DNA of 64,000 nucleotides from Streptomyces longisporoflavus (GCF_014649775.1 NZ_BMTR01000006.1:372001-436000); one strand, 5' to 3'; shown: positions 51,141-60,447, counted from the first letter of the stretch. The notes: a model not told the origin generated them from the letters alone. Numbers and translations: made by a program.

Positions 51141-51764
51141 ATGGCTGACAACGATGACGACAACGTGAATCTCGACGGCGTGCTCGCCGAAGTCGGGCCC
51201 CGGCTGCGCAAGCTGCGCAAAGAACGCGGCGCGACCCTCGCGGGCCTTGCCGCCGCCACCGGCATCTCGGTGAGCACCCTCTCCCGCCTGGAGTCGGGCC
51301 ACCGCAAGCCCAGCCTCGAACTGCTGCTGCCCATCGCCCGCGCCCATCAGGTCGCCCTGGACGAGCTGGTCGGCGCCCCGCCCGTCGGCGACCCGCGGGT
51401 GCGGGCCAAGCCGATCGTCCGGCACGGCCGCACGATGATCCCGCTGACCCGGCAGCCCGGCGGCCTCCAGGCGTACAAGCTGTTCGAGCCCGCCCGCTCC
51501 CTCGAACCGGACCTGCAGACCCACGAGGGATACGAGTGGCTGTACGTCCTTTCGGGGCGGCTGCGGCTCGTGCTCGCCGACCATGACGTGGTCCTCACGG
51601 CGGGTGAGGCCGCGGAGTTCGACACGCGCGTCCCGCACTGGTTCGGGTCCACGGGGGAGGGGCCGGCGGAGTTCCTCAGCCTGTTCGGGCCGCAGGGCGA
51701 GCGGATGCACGTACGGGCGCGGCCCACCCGGCGGTCCGGGCGGCAGAAGCCCGAAGAGGACTGA
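51141..51764 (+). CDS. XRE regulator with C-terminal cupin
   Basis: 207 aa. Helix-turn-helix at about 27-46 (TLAGLAAATGISVSTLSRLE), then a cupin-2 domain at about 110-190 (HEGYEWLYVLSGRLRLVL, GEAAEFDTRVPHWFGS). This is the common one-component regulator type whose cupin binds a small ligand or metal. Divergent from the flavin oxidoreductase gene, which it likely controls together with itself. No ribosome-binding site is seen. Confidence 0.9.
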   Translation: MADNDDDNVNLDGVLAEVGPRLRKLRKERGATLAGLAAATGISVSTLSRLESGHRKPSLELLLPIARAHQVALDELVGAPPVGDPRVRAKPIVRHGRTMIPLTRQPGGLQAYKLFEPARSLEPDLQTHEGYEWLYVLSGRLRLVLADHDVVLTAGEAAEFDTRVPHWFGSTGEGPAEFLSLFGPQGERMHVRARPTRRSGRQKPEED

Positions 51765-51785
51765 CGAAGACGGTTCCCTGCCTGC

Positions 51786-51802
51786 AAGCGACCGCTTAGT
51801 AT
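51786..51802 (+). promoter_or_regulatory. AAGCG-N2-CGCTT palindrome overlapping a -10
   Basis: AAGCGACCGCTT (51786-51797) has perfect 5-bp arms and runs directly into TAGTAT (51797-51802), a good -10 hexamer about 40 bp before the start of the quinone oxidoreductase gene. Position suggests a repressor site for the three-gene operon. Confidence 0.6.
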
Positions 51803-51844
51803 GCGACGGAGCCCGGTCTACGAAGAGCCCCGTGGAGGCCCCGC

Positions 51845-52813
51845 ATGCAGGCATGGCAAGTGCACCAGAACGGCGAGCCGAGCGCGGTGATGCGCCTCGA
51901 AGACGTGGACCGGCCGGTGCCGGGCGACGGGCAACTGCTGCTCAAGGTCCGCGCCGCCAACATCAACTTCCCCGACGCGCTGCTCTGCCGCGGGCAGTAC
52001 CAGGTCACGCCGCCCCTGCCGTTCACGCCCGGCGTGGAGATCTGCGGCGAGACCGAGGACGGACGGCGCGTGATCGCCAACCCCGCCCTCCCGTACGGCG
52101 GCTTCGCCGAGTACGCGATCGCCGACGCGGCAGCCGTGCTGCCCGCGCCCGACGCCCTGGACGACGCCGAGGCCGCGGCCCTGCACATCGGCTACCAGAC
52201 CGGCTGGTTCGGCCTGCACCGCCGGGCCCGCCTCCAGGCGGGCGAGACCCTCCTGGTGCACGCGGCGGCCGGCGGCGTCGGCAGCGCGGCGATCCAGCTC
52301 GGCAAGGCGGCGGGCGCCAGGGTCATCGGTGTCGTCGGCGGTGCCGCGAAAGCCGAGGTCGCGCGCGAGCTCGGCTGCGACGTGGTCATCGACCGGCGTA
52401 CGGAGAACGTGATCGGCGCCGTCAAGGAGGCCACCGGCGGCCGTGGCGCCGACGTCGTCTACGACCCCGTCGGCGGCGACGCCTACACCCAGTCGACCAA
52501 GTGCGTCGCCTTCGAGGGACGGATCATCGTCGTCGGCTTCGCGAGCGGCGTCATCCCGACGCCCGCCCTCAACCACGCCCTGGTGAAGAACTACTCGGTC
52601 GTCGGTCTGCACTGGGGCCTGTACAACGCCAAGGACCCGCAGGCGATCCTCCGCTGCCACGAGGAGCTCACCCAGCTCGCGGCCAAGGGCGCGATCAAGC
52701 CGCTCGTCAGCGAGCGCGTGCCGCTGAGCGAGGCCGCCGCCGCCGTCCAGCGGGTCGCCGATGGTGTCACCACCGGACGTGTCGCCGTGGTTCCCGGGGG
52801 TGGCGACGCATGA
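51845..52813 (+). CDS. NADPH:quinone oxidoreductase family protein
   Basis: 322 aa, zinc-free medium-chain dehydrogenase/reductase of the quinone-oxidoreductase branch: INFPDALLCRGQY, VEICGETEDGRRV, and nucleotide site AAAGGVGSAAIQLGKAAGA. First gene of a coupled operon with two acyl-CoA dehydrogenases (ATGA overlap). In such operons it probably reduces an enoyl-CoA or quinone-like intermediate of acyl degradation (inference). Confidence 0.9.
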   Translation: MQAWQVHQNGEPSAVMRLEDVDRPVPGDGQLLLKVRAANINFPDALLCRGQYQVTPPLPFTPGVEICGETEDGRRVIANPALPYGGFAEYAIADAAAVLPAPDALDDAEAAALHIGYQTGWFGLHRRARLQAGETLLVHAAAGGVGSAAIQLGKAAGARVIGVVGGAAKAEVARELGCDVVIDRRTENVIGAVKEATGGRGADVVYDPVGGDAYTQSTKCVAFEGRIIVVGFASGVIPTPALNHALVKNYSVVGLHWGLYNAKDPQAILRCHEELTQLAAKGAIKPLVSERVPLSEAAAAVQRVADGVTTGRVAVVPGGGDA

Positions 52814-53991
52814 CGGACGCCGCCGAACTGCGCAGCCGGACACAGGAGTTCCTCGCCGCGCACCCGCCCGCCACGACGGAACGCGCGGCATTCCTCAAGG
52901 CGCGCTTCGACGCCGGGCTCGCCTGGGTGCACTATCCGGAAGGGCTCGGCGGCCTCGGCGCGCCGCGGTCCCTGCAGGCCGTCGTGGACGCCGAGTTGGA
53001 GGCCGCGGGCGCACCCGACAACGAGCCGCGCCGCATCGGGATCGGCCTCGGCATGGCCGCCCCGACCATCCTGCGCTTCGGCACCGAGGAGCAGAAGCGT
53101 GGCTTCCTGCGGCCGCTGTGGCTCGGCGACGAGGTGTGGTGCCAGCTCTTCAGCGAGCCGGGCGCCGGGTCCGACCTCGCCGCCCTGGGCACGCGCGCCG
53201 TCCGTGACGGCGACACCTGGGTGGTCAACGGACAGAAGGTGTGGACGTCCGGGGCGCATGCCGCCCGGTGGGCCATCCTCATCGCCCGCACCGACCCGGA
53301 TGTGCCCAAACACCGCGGCATCACGTACTTCGTCTGCGACATGACCGACCCCGGTGTCGAGGTGCGCCCGCTGCGGCAGATCACCGGCGAGGCCGAGTTC
53401 AACGAGGTCTTCCTCACCGACGTGCGTATCCCCGACGCGCACCGCCTCGGCGAGATCGGCGACGGCTGGAAGGTCGCGCAGACCACCCTGATGAACGAGC
53501 GGGTGTCCATCGGCGGCGCCCGCATCCCGCGCGAGGGCGGCTTGATCGGCCCGGTGGTCGGGGCCTGGCGCGAGCGGCCCGAACTGCGCACGCACGACCT
53601 GCACCAGCGCCTCCTGAAGCTGTGGGTGGAGGCCGAGGTCGCCAGGCTCACCGGCGAGCGGCTGCGCCAGCAGCTCGTGGCGGGGCACCCGGGGCCCGAG
53701 GGCTCCGGCATGAAGCTCGGATTCGCCCGCCTGAACCAGGAGATCAGCGGCCTTGAGCTGGAACTCCTCGGCCAGGAAGGGCTCTTGTACGAGGACTGGA
53801 CGATGCGGCGGCCCGCGACAGTCGACTTCGCCGGCCGTGACGCGGGCTACCGCTATCTGCGCGCCAAGGGCAACAGCATCGAGGGCGGCACCAGCGAAGT
53901 GCTGCTCAACATCGTCGCCGAGCGTGTCCTCGGGCTGCCCTCCGAGCCGCGCACCGACAAGGACGTCGCGTGGAAGGACCTCGCCCGATGA
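52810..53991 (+). CDS. Acyl-CoA dehydrogenase, subunit 1
   Basis: 393 aa. Acyl-CoA dehydrogenase fold with FSEPGAGSDLA, WTSGAHAARW and NSIEGGTSEVLLNI near the C-terminus; a shortened N-terminal domain. Actinobacterial acyl-CoA dehydrogenases of this look often occur as adjacent pairs forming heterotetramers (FadE-type pairs in mycobacterial side-chain and sterol degradation). It overlaps the second dehydrogenase gene as ATGA, fitting such a pair. Confidence 0.92.
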   Translation: MTDAAELRSRTQEFLAAHPPATTERAAFLKARFDAGLAWVHYPEGLGGLGAPRSLQAVVDAELEAAGAPDNEPRRIGIGLGMAAPTILRFGTEEQKRGFLRPLWLGDEVWCQLFSEPGAGSDLAALGTRAVRDGDTWVVNGQKVWTSGAHAARWAILIARTDPDVPKHRGITYFVCDMTDPGVEVRPLRQITGEAEFNEVFLTDVRIPDAHRLGEIGDGWKVAQTTLMNERVSIGGARIPREGGLIGPVVGAWRERPELRTHDLHQRLLKLWVEAEVARLTGERLRQQLVAGHPGPEGSGMKLGFARLNQEISGLELELLGQEGLLYEDWTMRRPATVDFAGRDAGYRYLRAKGNSIEGGTSEVLLNIVAERVLGLPSEPRTDKDVAWKDLAR

Positions 53992-55124
53992 GCACGCAGA
54001 CACCCCAGACACCGCAGAGTCCGCAGCGCGACCAGCGCGACCTGCTGTACTCCGAAGAGGAGGAGACGCTGCGCTCGGTGGTGCGCGGCCTCCTCGCCGA
54101 CCACTGCGACGCCACCGCCGTACTCGCCAGGACCGAGTCCGCCGAGCCGCACGACCGCGAGCTGTGGAAGGCGCTCGCGGACGGCATGGGCCTCGCCGGT
54201 CTGCTCGTGCCCGAGGAGCTCGGCGGCCAGGGGGCCACGCACCGCGAAGCCGCCGTCGTCCTGGAGGAGCTGGGCCGCGCGGTCGCGCCCGTGCCCTATC
54301 TGACCAGTGCCGTCATCGCGACCGAGGCGCTGCTGGCCTGCGACGGCGACGCGGCGAGGGAGCTCCTGGGCACGCTCGCGTCGGGACGCAGGATCGGCGT
54401 CCTCACGGTGCCGCTCGCCGCCGCTCCCGGCGACGCCCTGCCCGGCGTGCGCGCGGCGGGCGAGGCCCTGTACGGCAGTGTCACCGGGGTCGCCGACGCG
54501 CTCGCCGCCGATGTGTTCCTGGTGCCCACGAGTGCGGGTCTCTTCGCGGTGGACGCGGCGCTCGACGGCGTGAGCGTCGTCCCGCAGATCTCGCTCGACC
54601 TCACGCGGCCGCTGGCCACGGTCACCTTCGAGGGGGCACGCGCGCGTGCCGTCGGCCCGGAATCCGGGCCCGCCGTACGACGCGGGCTGCGGGCGGGAGC
54701 CGGGCTCCTGGCGTCCGAGCAATTGGGCGTCGCCGACTGGTGTCTGACCGAGACGGTGCGCCACTCGAAGGAGCGGCACCAGTTCAACCGGCCCGTCGGC
54801 TCCTTCCAGGCGCTCAAGCACCGGCTCGCCCAGCTCTGGCTGGAGGTGGTCAACATGCGCGCCACCGCCCGCAACGCGGCCGACACGCTCGCCGCGGGCA
54901 GCGCGGACGCCGATGTCGCGGCGGCTCTCGCGCAGGCCTTCGCGTCGCCCGCCACGGTGCACGTCGCGGAAGAGGCGCTCCAGTTGCACGGCGGCATCGG
55001 CATGACCTGGGAGCACCCCGTCCACCTGTACCTCAAGCGGGCCAAGGCCGACTCGATCGCGCTCGGCACGGTGGGGCGGCACCGGGAGGAGCTCGCCGCA
55101 CGCGTCAATCTGCCGGCGCCCTGA
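53988..55124 (+). CDS. Acyl-CoA dehydrogenase, subunit 2
   Basis: 378 aa. Begins with a Gln/Thr/Pro repeat (MSTQTPQTPQSPQRDQ), then the helical N-domain (LGGQGATHREAAVVLEELGR), a weakly conserved middle domain and a well conserved C-domain (RHQFNRPVGSFQALKHRLAQ; LQLHGGIGMTWEHP). The FAD-contact SEPGxGSD motif present in subunit 1 is missing here, while the C-terminal FAD-site LHGGIG is present, which suggests complementary half-sites in a heteromer. Confidence 0.92.
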   Translation: MSTQTPQTPQSPQRDQRDLLYSEEEETLRSVVRGLLADHCDATAVLARTESAEPHDRELWKALADGMGLAGLLVPEELGGQGATHREAAVVLEELGRAVAPVPYLTSAVIATEALLACDGDAARELLGTLASGRRIGVLTVPLAAAPGDALPGVRAAGEALYGSVTGVADALAADVFLVPTSAGLFAVDAALDGVSVVPQISLDLTRPLATVTFEGARARAVGPESGPAVRRGLRAGAGLLASEQLGVADWCLTETVRHSKERHQFNRPVGSFQALKHRLAQLWLEVVNMRATARNAADTLAAGSADADVAAALAQAFASPATVHVAEEALQLHGGIGMTWEHPVHLYLKRAKADSIALGTVGRHREELAARVNLPAP

Positions 55125-55205
55125 CCCCGGCCCGGCCTGCGGCTCTCGTCCCGTGATCCACTCGGTATGGACCGCCCGTGTTACCCGCCTCTTACCTCAG
55201 GCATA

Positions 55206-55224
55206 ATTGCGAGCCGTTCGCAAT
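55206..55224. promoter_or_regulatory. Nur box (nickel-responsive Fur-family operator)
   Basis: ATTGCGA-N5-TCGCAAT is a perfect 7-5-7 inverted repeat. It fits the Streptomyces Nur operator pattern TTGC-A-type half-sites spaced by 5 bp (tTGCaa-N5-ttGCAA). It overlaps a plausible -10 (CATAAT, 55202-55207), so nickel-loaded Nur would block the promoter of the following transporter operon. Confidence 0.8.
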
Positions 55225-55254
55225 AACGTTTGATCTTCAGTAGGGGTGTGGAGC

Positions 55255-56859
55255 ATGAGGGCCCGATCGATACGGGGCACGGGCGCGGTAGCGGCGGCCG
55301 CCTCTCTGGCGGTCGCCGCTTCGGCCTGTTCGGCGCCGGGAGGCGGCGAGGGCGCGGGCGGCGCGAAGGGCGCCAAGGACACGGCCGTCGTCGGCATCGC
55401 GTACGAACCGGACACCCTGAGCCCGCTCCTCGGCTACGGCAAGGACGGCAACTCCAAGATCTTCGACGGTCTGCTCACGCACGACGCCGACATGAAGCTG
55501 AAGCCCGCCCTCGCGGTCGAGCTGCCCAAGGTCGGCGACGACGGCAAGACCTACACGTATCGGCTGCGCAAGGGCGTCAAGTTCAGCGACGGCAAGCCCT
55601 TCACGTCCAAGGACGTCGTCTTCACCTACGAGACGATCCTCGACAAGAAGACCAATAACGCCGCCAAGACCGAGCTCGACGCCGTCGAGAACGTCGAGGC
55701 GAAGGGCGACGACACCGTCGTCTTCCACCTCAAGTACCCCTACGCGCCGTTCGCCGAGCGCACCGTCCTGCCGATCGCACCCGAGCACATAGCCGGCAAG
55801 CAGGACGTGAACACCGGCGAGTTCACCACCAAGCCGGTCGGCACCGGCCCCTACAAGCTCGTGAAGTGGTCCAAGGGCGAGAAGCTCACCTTCAAGGCCA
55901 ACCCCGGCTACTGGGGCGGCGCCCCGAAGGTCAAGAACTTCACCATGGCGATCATCAAGGACGACGACATCCGGGCCACCCGGCTCGACGCCGGTGAGCT
56001 CGACGGCGCGATCCTGCCGCCCAACCTGGCGAAGAAGTACCGAAACGACGGCAACAAGAAGACGTACGCCGCCAAGACCTTCGACTACCGCGTGGTGACG
56101 CTGCCCACCGGCAACAAGGTCGCGGGCGACACCGCCGTCCGGCGCGCCCTCGACACCGGCGTCGACCGCAAGGCCATGGTCGACTCGATCCTGGACGGCG
56201 CGGGCAAGGAGGCCTACGGCCCCGTCCCGACCGACAGCCCCTGGTTCACCAAGGGCACCGAGCGCAAGCACGACCTCGCCGCCGCCGAGAAGATCCTCGA
56301 CAAGGCGGGCTGGAAGCCGGGCAAGGACGGCATCCGCGCCAAGGACGGTGTCCGGGCGACGTTCCCGCTCTGGTACCTCTCCGGAGACAAGCTCCGCCAG
56401 GACCACGCGCTCGCCTACGCCTCGGACGCCAAGAAGCTCGGCATCAGGGTCGAGGTGCAGGCCGGCACCTGGGAGGTCATCCAGCCGCGCATGCCCAAGG
56501 ACGCGGTCCTCGCGGGCGGCGGCTCACCGGCCGACCCGGACTTCGACCAGTACACCCTCCTGAAGTCCTCGCTCGCCGGTGACGGCTTCAACAACATGGC
56601 GCACTACGACAACCCCGAAGTCGACAAGGCGCTCGACGAGGCCCGCGAGAGCGGCGACCACGCCAAGCGGCAGGCCGCGTACGACACCATCCAGCGCGAG
56701 CTGGTGAAGAACCCGGGCTACACCTTCCTCACCCACATCGACCACCTCTACGTCGTCGACAAGCGCTTCGGTGACCTGACCACCCAGATCGAGCCGCACG
56801 ACCACGGTCTCGCGTCAGGACCGTGGTGGAACGTCGAGGACTGGCAGCCGAAGCAGTGA
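55255..56859 (+). CDS. nikA: Nickel/peptide-type ABC solute-binding lipoprotein (NikA-like)
   Basis: 534 aa, family-5 (dipeptide/nickel) binding protein. Signal peptide to lipobox-like ASACS at about 25; mature part with LSPLLGYGKDG, YTYRLRKGVKFSDGKPFTSK and the typical C-terminal lobe. Family members bind peptides, nickel complexes or others; nickel is inferred from the Nur box just upstream, since Nur of S. coelicolor is known to repress a nikABCDE operon of this gene order. First of five coupled genes. Start at MRARSIRG. Confidence 0.88.
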   Translation: MRARSIRGTGAVAAAASLAVAASACSAPGGGEGAGGAKGAKDTAVVGIAYEPDTLSPLLGYGKDGNSKIFDGLLTHDADMKLKPALAVELPKVGDDGKTYTYRLRKGVKFSDGKPFTSKDVVFTYETILDKKTNNAAKTELDAVENVEAKGDDTVVFHLKYPYAPFAERTVLPIAPEHIAGKQDVNTGEFTTKPVGTGPYKLVKWSKGEKLTFKANPGYWGGAPKVKNFTMAIIKDDDIRATRLDAGELDGAILPPNLAKKYRNDGNKKTYAAKTFDYRVVTLPTGNKVAGDTAVRRALDTGVDRKAMVDSILDGAGKEAYGPVPTDSPWFTKGTERKHDLAAAEKILDKAGWKPGKDGIRAKDGVRATFPLWYLSGDKLRQDHALAYASDAKKLGIRVEVQAGTWEVIQPRMPKDAVLAGGGSPADPDFDQYTLLKSSLAGDGFNNMAHYDNPEVDKALDEARESGDHAKRQAAYDTIQRELVKNPGYTFLTHIDHLYVVDKRFGDLTTQIEPHDHGLASGPWWNVEDWQPKQ

Positions 56860-57857
56860 AGACCGCGTTCCAGAAGCTCCCCTGGGGGCCGATGGCGCGC
56901 ATGACGGGACGGCGGGCCCTGTTCGCCGTCCCGGTCCTGCTCGCCGTCACCTTCGGCGTCTTCGCCATCGCCGCCGCGTCCCCCTTCGACCCCGTCAAGG
57001 CGTACGCGGGCACGGCCGGGCTCACCGCGTCGCAGGAGAACCTCGACCAGCTGCGCGTCAACCTCGGCGTCGACCAGCCGCTCGCGCAGCGCTGGTGGGA
57101 CTGGCTCACCTCGGCCGTGCGCGGCGACCTCGGCGATTCGAGCACCCTGCGCCAGCCCGTCGCCGACGTCATCGGCGAACGCATCGGCTGGTCCGTGCTG
57201 CTCGCCGCCACCGCGTTCCTGCTGGCGATCCTCGTCGGCACCACGCTCGGCGTCCTCGCCGCGCGGCGCCCGGGCGGCTGGCTCGACCGGGCCGTGACCT
57301 CGCTCGCGTACACCCTCGAAGCCGCACCGCCGTTCTGGATCGGGCTGCTCGCCGTCTGGCTGTTCGCCCTGAAACTGGGGGTGCTGCCCTCGGGCGGGCT
57401 CACGGACACCGCGAGTTCGACCGTGACCGCCGGGCAGATCGCGAGCCACCTCGTGCTGCCCGCCGCCGTCCTCGCGATCTCGCAGCTCCCGTGGTTCGTG
57501 CTCTACGTACGCCAAGGGGTCGGCGACGCACTCGGTGACGACCCCGTCCGGGGCGCACGCGCGCGTGGCCTCGCCGAACGGACCGTGCTCCTCGGGCACG
57601 CACTGCGCTCGGGCATGCTGCCGGTCCTCACCCTGATCGGCTCGCGCGTGCCCGAACTGATCACCGGGGCGCTCCTGGTGGAGACCGTCTTCAGCTGGCC
57701 CGGCATCGCGGCGGCCACCGTGTCGGCGGCGACCGCCGTGGACTTCCCGCTGCTCGCCGCGCTCACCGTCCTCGCCACGGCGGCGGTGCTCCTGGGCAAC
57801 CTCCTTGCCGACCTGCTGTACGGCCTTGCCGACCCGAGGGTGGGATTCGATGGCTGA
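56856..57857 (+). CDS. nikB: NikB-like ABC permease
   Basis: 333 aa with six helices; cytoplasmic loop ARARGLAERTVLLGHALR corresponds to the ATPase contact and VETVFSWPGIA is typical of dipeptide/nickel permeases of the B type. GTG start overlaps the nikA stop as GTGA and the gene overlaps nikC by 8 bp. Confidence 0.88.
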   Translation: MKTAFQKLPWGPMARMTGRRALFAVPVLLAVTFGVFAIAAASPFDPVKAYAGTAGLTASQENLDQLRVNLGVDQPLAQRWWDWLTSAVRGDLGDSSTLRQPVADVIGERIGWSVLLAATAFLLAILVGTTLGVLAARRPGGWLDRAVTSLAYTLEAAPPFWIGLLAVWLFALKLGVLPSGGLTDTASSTVTAGQIASHLVLPAAVLAISQLPWFVLYVRQGVGDALGDDPVRGARARGLAERTVLLGHALRSGMLPVLTLIGSRVPELITGALLVETVFSWPGIAAATVSAATAVDFPLLAALTVLATAAVLLGNLLADLLYGLADPRVGFDG

Positions 57858-58725
57858 CACGACCTGGCGCGCCTCCCTCGGCGGGGCCGCCGAGAACCGC
57901 TCCACGCGCGCGTGGCGGGTGGGTTCGTCGGCGGTGATCGTCGCCGCGGTCGTCCTGGCCGTGCTCGTCGTGCCGCCGCTGGTGAACCTCGACGAGCAGG
58001 CCGTCAACCTCGCGGCCAAACTGCGACCGCCCTCCCGGGAGCACCCCTTCGGCACCGACGACGTGGGCCGCGATCTGCTCCTGCGCTGCGTGTACGGGCT
58101 GCGGGTCTCGCTGCTGGTGGGCGTGGTGGCGGCGGTCGTGGCGACCGTCATCGGCACGGCCGTGGGGGCGCTCGCCGCCGCGACGGGCGGCTGGGTGGAC
58201 CGGGTCGTGATGCGGCTCGTGGACGTCTTCTCGTCCGTCCCGCATCTGCTGCTCGGCATCTTCATCGTGGCGATGTTCCGCCCCGGCGTATGGCCGGTGG
58301 TTATCTCCGTCGCCCTCACGCACTGGCTGTCCACGGCCCGCATCGTGCGCGCCGAGGTCCTGTCGCTGCGATCGCGTCCGTACGTCGACGCGGCCATCTC
58401 CGGCGGCGCGTCGCGGACGCGGGTCATCGTGCGCCATCTGCTGCCCGGCGTGCTGCCGCAGGCCGGACTCGCCGCCGTCCTGATGGTGCCGCACGCCATC
58501 TGGCACGAATCCGCGCTTTCCTTCCTCGGCCTCGGCCTCCCCACCCACCAGGCCAGCCTGGGCACCCTCGTGCAGAGCGCGCGCGGTTCGCTCCTGGCCG
58601 GGGACTGGTGGCCGACGCTCTTCCCCGGCCTGTTCATCATCGTGCCCACCCTGGCGATCGCGGGCCTCGCGGGCGCCTGGCGGGAACGGATCAACCCGCG
58701 GCGCCGATCGGAGCTGATGCTGTGA
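57850..58725 (+). CDS. nikC: NikC-like ABC permease
   Basis: 291 aa. HPFGTDDVGRDLLLRCVYG after the first helix and the contact loop DAAISGGASRTRVIVRHLLP are typical of C-type dipeptide/nickel permeases. ATG lies 8 bp inside nikB; stop overlaps the ATPase gene as GTGA. Confidence 0.88.
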   Translation: MADTTWRASLGGAAENRSTRAWRVGSSAVIVAAVVLAVLVVPPLVNLDEQAVNLAAKLRPPSREHPFGTDDVGRDLLLRCVYGLRVSLLVGVVAAVVATVIGTAVGALAAATGGWVDRVVMRLVDVFSSVPHLLLGIFIVAMFRPGVWPVVISVALTHWLSTARIVRAEVLSLRSRPYVDAAISGGASRTRVIVRHLLPGVLPQAGLAAVLMVPHAIWHESALSFLGLGLPTHQASLGTLVQSARGSLLAGDWWPTLFPGLFIIVPTLAIAGLAGAWRERINPRRRSELML

Positions 58726-59699
58726 CCGAGCCCCTCTCGTCCCCGGTGCTTTCCGTACGTGATCTCTCCGTACGGTTCCGCATGCGCGGCGACACCTTCG
58801 TATCCGCCGTCACCGACGCCTCCTTCGATCTGGCGGCAGGGGAGTGCCTGGCCCTCGTCGGCGAGAGCGGCTGCGGGAAGTCCGTCCTCGCGTCGGCGCT
58901 GCTCGGACTCCTTCCGCGGAACGCGGAGACCGCCGGTTCGGCGTTCATCGGCGACGTGGACCTGATGACCGCCGACGAGCGCACCCTGGCCCGCACCGTC
59001 CGGGGGCGGCGCGTCGGTCTCGTACCGCAGAGCCCGGCCGCGCATCTGACACCGGTGCGCACGGTCCGCGCCCAGTTGGAGGAGACCCTGCGGGAGCTGG
59101 CGGGCGTGCGCCGCCCGCAGTCGCGCAAGGCCGCCGAGGCCGCCGCCGAGCGTGCCGCGTTCCCCGCCGGGCACCTGGACCGCTACCCGCACGAGCTCTC
59201 CGGTGGTCTCGCACAGCGCGCCGCCACCGCGCTCGCGCTCATCGGCGACGCGCCGCTGCTGCTCGCCGACGAGCCGACGACGGGCCTCGACCGCGATCTC
59301 GTCGACCGCACGGTGGACGAACTGCGGCGGCATGTCGGCGACGACCGCGCGCTGCTCCTGATCACCCACGACCTGGCCGCCGCCCAGCGCATCGCGGACC
59401 GTGTCGCCGTGATGTACGCGGGCCGCATCGTCGAACTCGCCGACGCCGATGACTTCTTCGGCGCCCGGGGCCCCCGCCACCCCTACGCCCGCGGCCTCCT
59501 GAACGCCCTTCCGGAGCGGGAGTTCACGCCCATCCCCGGCATGCCGCCCGAGCTGTCCGCGCTGCCGCGGGGATGCGCGTTCGCGGCGCGCTGCCCGGCG
59601 GCGGACGAGGCCTGCGAAACCGTGCCGAAGACCGTGGACGGCGTCGCCTGTCACCACCCCCGCCCGGCGGCGGCCGTCCTGGAGGCACCCCATGCTTGA
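58722..59699 (+). CDS. nikD: NikD-like ABC ATPase
   Basis: 325 aa. Walker A GESGCGKS, a signature ELSGGLAQRAATAL, Walker B LLLADEPTTGLD and switch LITHDLAAA. The C-terminal oligopeptide/dipeptide extension is present with a cysteine motif (CAFAARCPAADEAC), which in this family is thought to bind an Fe-S cluster. GTG start in GTGA overlap with nikC. Confidence 0.88.
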   Translation: MTEPLSSPVLSVRDLSVRFRMRGDTFVSAVTDASFDLAAGECLALVGESGCGKSVLASALLGLLPRNAETAGSAFIGDVDLMTADERTLARTVRGRRVGLVPQSPAAHLTPVRTVRAQLEETLRELAGVRRPQSRKAAEAAAERAAFPAGHLDRYPHELSGGLAQRAATALALIGDAPLLLADEPTTGLDRDLVDRTVDELRRHVGDDRALLLITHDLAAAQRIADRVAVMYAGRIVELADADDFFGARGPRHPYARGLLNALPEREFTPIPGMPPELSALPRGCAFAARCPAADEACETVPKTVDGVACHHPRPAAAVLEAPHA

Positions 59700-60447
59700 A
59701 CTCCGTTCCGTCACCGCCGGATACGACCGCCGCGCTCCCGTCATGCGCGGCGTCGACCTCGCCCTCGCGCCCGGCGCCTCCGTCGGCCTGCTGGGCCCCA
59801 GCGGCTGCGGCAAGTCGACCCTGGCCCGGGTCGCCGCCCTGCTGCACAAGCCCGACGCGGGCCGCGTCCTCATCGACGGCGAGCCCGCGCGCGGCTGGCG
59901 GCACCGAGCCCCCCGCGCCCAGCGCACCGCCTTCGGCGTCGTCTTCCAGCAGCCCCGCCTCTCCGCCGACCCGCGCCTCACCCTCACGAACCTGATCGCC
60001 GAGCCGCTCCGGGCGACCGGGCGCGGGGCCGAAGCCGCCGGGCGGGTGTCGGAGCTGGCGGCCACGGTCGGTCTCGGCGCCGACCTCCTGGGCCGCAGGC
60101 CGCACGAGGTCAGCGACGGTCAGCTCCAGCGCGCCTGCCTGGCCCGTGCCCTGGTGCTCCGCCCGCGCTGGCTGATCTGCGACGAGATGACGGCGATGCT
60201 GGACGCCTCGACGACGGCGGCGCTCGTGCACGCCGTGGAGGAGTACCGGCGGGAGAGCGGCGCCGGGCTGCTCGCGGTCGGCCACGACCGGGTACTCCTG
60301 GAGCGCTGGTGCGAGCGGACCGTCCACTGGGGCGAGCTGGTCACAGGCGGTACGGGAACGGCCGAGCGCGAGCCGGACACCGAACTTGAGCCGGACACCG
60401 AACACGGGCCGGACACCGATCGTGAGGCGCAACCCGAAGTGGCCTGA
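59692..60447 (+). CDS. nikE: NikE-like ABC ATPase with acidic repeat tail
   Basis: 251 aa. Walker A GPSGCGKST, signature-like EVSDGQLQRACLARAL (the usual LSGGQ is VSDGQ), Walker B WLICDEMTAML. The last 25 residues are an acidic EPDT-type repeat (EPDTELEPDTEHGPDTDRE), not part of any ATPase. The atypical signature and Walker B (Glu followed by Met instead of Pro) are both odd but the catalytic Asp-Glu is kept. ATG lies 8 bp inside nikD. Confidence 0.87.
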   Translation: MLELRSVTAGYDRRAPVMRGVDLALAPGASVGLLGPSGCGKSTLARVAALLHKPDAGRVLIDGEPARGWRHRAPRAQRTAFGVVFQQPRLSADPRLTLTNLIAEPLRATGRGAEAAGRVSELAATVGLGADLLGRRPHEVSDGQLQRACLARALVLRPRWLICDEMTAMLDASTTAALVHAVEEYRRESGAGLLAVGHDRVLLERWCERTVHWGELVTGGTGTAEREPDTELEPDTEHGPDTDREAQPEVA

